A DNA stretch of 15,188 bases, from contig CAZYGI010000085.1 of assembly GCA_964647255.1 (NCBI GenBank), positions 1 through 15,188 of the forward strand, written 5' to 3'. This document shows, piece by piece, positions 13,009-15,188 of this stretch. Made by a program: the position numbers and the translations under genes. The notes beneath the pieces are model-generated. The model was not told the origin of the DNA and searched no databases. It saw only the letters and a list, made by a program, of their open reading frames with translations. This stretch comes from CAWJEL01 sp964647255. GTDB taxonomy: Bacteria; Chloroflexota; Anaerolineae; CG2-30-64-16. Each line of letters starts with the position of its first letter. The first letter of the stretch is position 1.

Positions 13009-14541
13009 ATGTTCAAAAAAGTCCTCATCGCCAACCGAGGCGAAATCGCCGTCCGCGTGATTCGCGCCTGCCAGGAGCGGGGCTTGCAGACGGTCGCGGT
13101 TTACTCGGACGCTGACCGGGCGGCGCTGCATGTGCGCTATGCCGACGAGGCACACCGCATCGGGCCGCCCCCGGCGCGCGACAGCTACCTGAATATCCCG
13201 GCCATCATCGCCGCGGCGCAGCGCTCCGGAGCGGAGGCAATCCACCCCGGCTACGGCTTTCTCTCGGAGCAGGAGGCGTTTGCGCAGGCGGTGCTCGACG
13301 CCGGGTTGGCCTGGGTCGGCCCCGCGCCCGCAGCCATTGCGGCGATGGGGGACAAAGTGTCGGCGCGGCGCGCGATGATCGCTGCAGGTGTGCCTGTGGT
13401 GCCCGGCAGCGACGGCGCCGGCTGCGAGGCGTGCGGCGCGCTGACCGACGATGAGGCGGCCCGCGCGGCCGCGACCATCGGCTACCCGGTGCTGGTAAAG
13501 GCCTCGGCGGGCGGCGGCGGCAAAGGGATGCGCGTGGTGGACAGGCCTGAGGACTTGTCCCGGGCCCTGGCCGCGGCGCGCCGCGAGGCGCTCAGCGCGT
13601 TCGGCAGCGACGCCATCTACCTGGAAAAGCTGATTACGAACGCCCGGCACGTCGAGATCCAGGTGTTAGCCGACAATCATGGCAACTGCGTCCACCTGGG
13701 CGAGCGCGAATGCTCCATCCAGCGCCGGCACCAGAAGCTGATCGAGGAGGCGCCGTCGGTCGCGGTGACGCCTGAGCTGCGGGCGCGCATGGGCGCGGTG
13801 GCGGTGCGCGCTGCGCAGGCGGTCGGCTACAGCAACGCCGGCACCGTCGAATTTCTGTTGGATCGCGCCGGGGACTTCTACTTTCTGGAGATGAACACCC
13901 GGCTCCAGGTCGAACATCCTGTGACCGAGCTGGTCACCGGCATTGACATCGTCAAGGAGCAGCTTGCCATTGCCTCGGGCCGCAAGCTGCGCTGGACGCA
14001 GGACGAGATCACCTGGAAAGGCCACGCCATCGAGTGTCGCATCAGCGCAGAAAACCCTTACAACGGGTTCCTCCCGGAGACTGGCCGCATTACCACGCTG
14101 GGCGAGCCGACCGGTCCCGGCGTGCGGCTGGAGAGCGGCATCTACGCGGGCTGGGAGGTCAGCCTCTACTATGATCCGCTGCTGGCGAAGCTGGTCGTCT
14201 GGGGCGAGACGCGGCCGGAAGCGATCTTGCGGATGCGCCGCGCCCTGGCCGAGTACCGCATCGGCGGCATCCACACGACGATCCCGTTCCACCAGAAGGT
14301 GATGGACAGCACCGTATTCCAATGGGGCCAGTTCGATACGGGCTTTCTCGACGGGCCGGACGGCTTCCGGATGACCGCCGCGCCGAGCCGTGATATGGCG
14401 CGGGTGGCCGCGGTGGCCGCGGCGATGATCGAGCACGAGCGCGGCCAGCAGGCGGTGATCCTCGGCCAACCGTGCGAGGGGAACGCCGGCCGCGCGTCCC
14501 CGTGGAAACTGGGCAGCCGGCCCGGCGGAGCGCGGGGGTGA
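13009..14541 (+). CDS. accC: Biotin carboxylase subunit of acyl-CoA carboxylase
   Basis: ATP-dependent carboxylation of biotin on the carrier protein. The protein has the biotin-carboxylase N-domain (MFKKVLIANRGEIAVRVIRA), HPGYGFLSE, the ATP-grasp glycine loop KASAGGGGKGMRVV and EKLITNARHVEIQVLAD. These are followed by HLGERECSIQRRHQKLIEEAPS, metal-binding EFLLDRAGDFYFLEMNTRLQVEHPVTE and C-terminal AIECRISAENP. Its 510 aa exceed the roughly 450 of E. coli AccC because of a C-terminal tail (about 455-510) ending SPWKLGSRPGGARG, which resembles the region after the carboxylase domain in propionyl-CoA carboxylase alpha. A short insertion after VPGSDG carries C139 and C142 as CEAC. AGGA overlaps the upstream TAG stop, seven nt before the ATG. 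Confidence 0.96.
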   Translation: MFKKVLIANRGEIAVRVIRACQERGLQTVAVYSDADRAALHVRYADEAHRIGPPPARDSYLNIPAIIAAAQRSGAEAIHPGYGFLSEQEAFAQAVLDAGLAWVGPAPAAIAAMGDKVSARRAMIAAGVPVVPGSDGAGCEACGALTDDEAARAAATIGYPVLVKASAGGGGKGMRVVDRPEDLSRALAAARREALSAFGSDAIYLEKLITNARHVEIQVLADNHGNCVHLGERECSIQRRHQKLIEEAPSVAVTPELRARMGAVAVRAAQAVGYSNAGTVEFLLDRAGDFYFLEMNTRLQVEHPVTELVTGIDIVKEQLAIASGRKLRWTQDEITWKGHAIECRISAENPYNGFLPETGRITTLGEPTGPGVRLESGIYAGWEVSLYYDPLLAKLVVWGETRPEAILRMRRALAEYRIGGIHTTIPFHQKVMDSTVFQWGQFDTGFLDGPDGFRMTAAPSRDMARVAAVAAAMIEHERGQQAVILGQPCEGNAGRASPWKLGSRPGGARG

Positions 14542-14543
14542 TC
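14534..14543 (+). promoter_or_regulatory. Shine-Dalgarno overlapping the biotin carboxylase stop codon
   Basis: GGGGGTGATC (14534-14543) is one base from the extended anti-16S sequence GGAGGTGATC. It contains the TGA stop (14539-14541) of the biotin carboxylase gene and lies just before the carrier-protein ATG at 14546. Terminating ribosomes would sit on the ribosome-binding site, which favours matched synthesis of the two subunits. Confidence 0.7.
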
Positions 14544-14545
14544 AG

Positions 14546-15052
14546 ATGAAATACTTCGCGACGATTGACGATCAGACCTACGAGATAGACATTGACCACC
14601 ACGGCCGCGTGACCCTCGACGGCGTGGAGCTTGCGGCGGATTTGAGGCTGGTGGAAGGGAAGCAGCTCTATTCGCTGCTGCTGGACAACGCGTCTTTCGA
14701 TGTCATCTACGACCCCGATGCCGAGGGGCGCGGCCTCTACGACTTGCTGGTGTCCGGCATGCGCTACCCGGTCAAGGTGCAGGATGAGCGGTCGCGGCGC
14801 CTCGCGCTGGCCGATCGCAGCCTGCGCGCACCGACGGGTGAGCTGCACATCAAGGCTCCCATCCCCGGCTTGATCGTCAAAGTGCCCGTCGAACCCGGCC
14901 AGGAGCTGGCGGAGGGCGACACGTTGGTCATCCTGGAGGCGATGAAGATGGAGAACGAGCTGCGCGCCCCGCGCGCCGGCGTCGTGCACGAGGTGCGCGC
15001 CGGGCCCGGCGACCAGGTCGCGTTGGGCCAGGTGCTGCTGACGCTGCGATAA
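14546..15052 (+). CDS. Biotin carboxyl carrier protein of acyl-CoA carboxylase
   Basis: Carries the biotin that shuttles CO2 between biotin carboxylase and carboxyltransferase. The 168-aa protein has a C-terminal biotinyl-lipoyl domain (about 98-168) with the biotin site EAMKM, where K134 is the biotinylated lysine. The matched strand AGVVHEVRAGPGDQVALGQVLLTL completes the barrel. The N-terminal 90 residues (KYFATIDDQTYEIDIDHHGRVTLDGVEL...) look like the linker domain that joins biotin carboxylase and carrier in propionyl-CoA carboxylase alpha. It is therefore a split alpha chain and not the short AccB of the E. coli type. The gap to the biotin carboxylase gene is four nt. It appears to be the last gene of the operon. 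Confidence 0.93.
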   Translation: MKYFATIDDQTYEIDIDHHGRVTLDGVELAADLRLVEGKQLYSLLLDNASFDVIYDPDAEGRGLYDLLVSGMRYPVKVQDERSRRLALADRSLRAPTGELHIKAPIPGLIVKVPVEPGQELAEGDTLVILEAMKMENELRAPRAGVVHEVRAGPGDQVALGQVLLTLR

Positions 15053-15081
15053 GTGCGCATGCGGGTCTGTGCGGGGGCGTT

Positions 15082-15113
15082 TTGGGTGGCTTCACGGCCC
15101 AAGACACCTTTTT
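15082..15113 (+). terminator. Weak terminator candidate after the carboxylase operon
   Basis: TTGGG (15082-15086) pairs with CCCAA (15098-15102) across an 11-nt loop, and a run of five T (15109-15113) begins six nt later. The stem is short and the T-run is displaced, so this is a tentative end for the operon. The rest of the tail (15114-15188) is T-rich and then shows only a possible ATG at 15174/15177 at the window edge, too short to call. Confidence 0.3.
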
Positions 15114-15188
15114 GAAATCCATTCTTTTTTGTTGTGGTGATTACCCATAAGTCTCCCTGGGTCTGGGGAAGGGATGATGGCCGGCGTA

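Noticed and set aside
12202..13650. 482-codon minus-strand open frame across the carboxyltransferase and biotin carboxylase genes
   Set aside because: It spans two certain genes and their junction on the other strand, and its composition is typical of antisense frames in GC-rich DNA.
15174..15188. Possible start of another gene (ATGATGGCCGGC after GGGGAAGGG)
   Set aside because: Only 15 nt remain in the window, so coding cannot be judged.

Overview
The window is GC-rich, densely coded bacterial chromosome of housekeeping and central-metabolism genes, with no mobile element, CRISPR array, tRNA or rRNA that I can see. The dnaJ-prmA-rsmE order, a three-gene acyl-CoA carboxylase, DUF1461/Lit-like and MDR proteins, and the style of the intergenic repeats suggest a Chloroflexota bacterium (Anaerolineae/Caldilineae-like). 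That assignment is an inference; no marker RNA is present.

Layout. (1) 2-722: the 3' end of a GNAT acetyltransferase and a 77-aa two-helix membrane protein. (2) 778-5578, plus strand: dnaJ, prmA, a nucleoside phosphorylase, rsmE and trxB. This is a chaperone / translation-modification / redox cluster that keeps the dnaJ-prmA-rsmE order known from Firmicutes, with a nucleoside phosphorylase inserted. It is followed by a nested palindromic element and a second GNAT protein (5679-6461). (3) 6513-8242, minus strand: a 3-hydroxyacyl-CoA dehydrogenase and an aldo-keto reductase, coupled by a 4-nt overlap. They diverge from a plus-strand MDR-family dehydrogenase (8523-9563) across a 280-nt promoter region. 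(4) 9752-15052, plus strand: an alpha/beta hydrolase, a Lit-like membrane transacylase (TTGA overlap), the acyl-CoA carboxylase carboxyltransferase subunit, biotin carboxylase and biotin carrier protein. The last three form a complete acyl-CoA carboxylase that would make malonyl-CoA and/or methylmalonyl-CoA. Short gaps and Shine-Dalgarno sequences that overlap stop codons suggest one transcript.

The most striking non-coding signal is a recurrent one. At least six genes of unrelated function (dnaJ, prmA, rsmE, the 3-hydroxyacyl-CoA dehydrogenase, the MDR dehydrogenase and the carboxyltransferase) are preceded by degenerate tandem repeats of 7- or 8-nt period that run almost to the start codon. 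The unit sequence differs from gene to gene while the period and placement are kept. Several intergenic palindromes (1916-1974, 3749-3770, 5591-5648, 9658-9735) add to an unusually structured set of spacers. The coding sequences are mostly ordinary, with a few residue-level oddities: a Cys at the carboxyltransferase specificity position, a CxxC insertion in biotin carboxylase, missing catalytic-zinc ligands in the MDR protein, and an N-terminal extension on TrxB.
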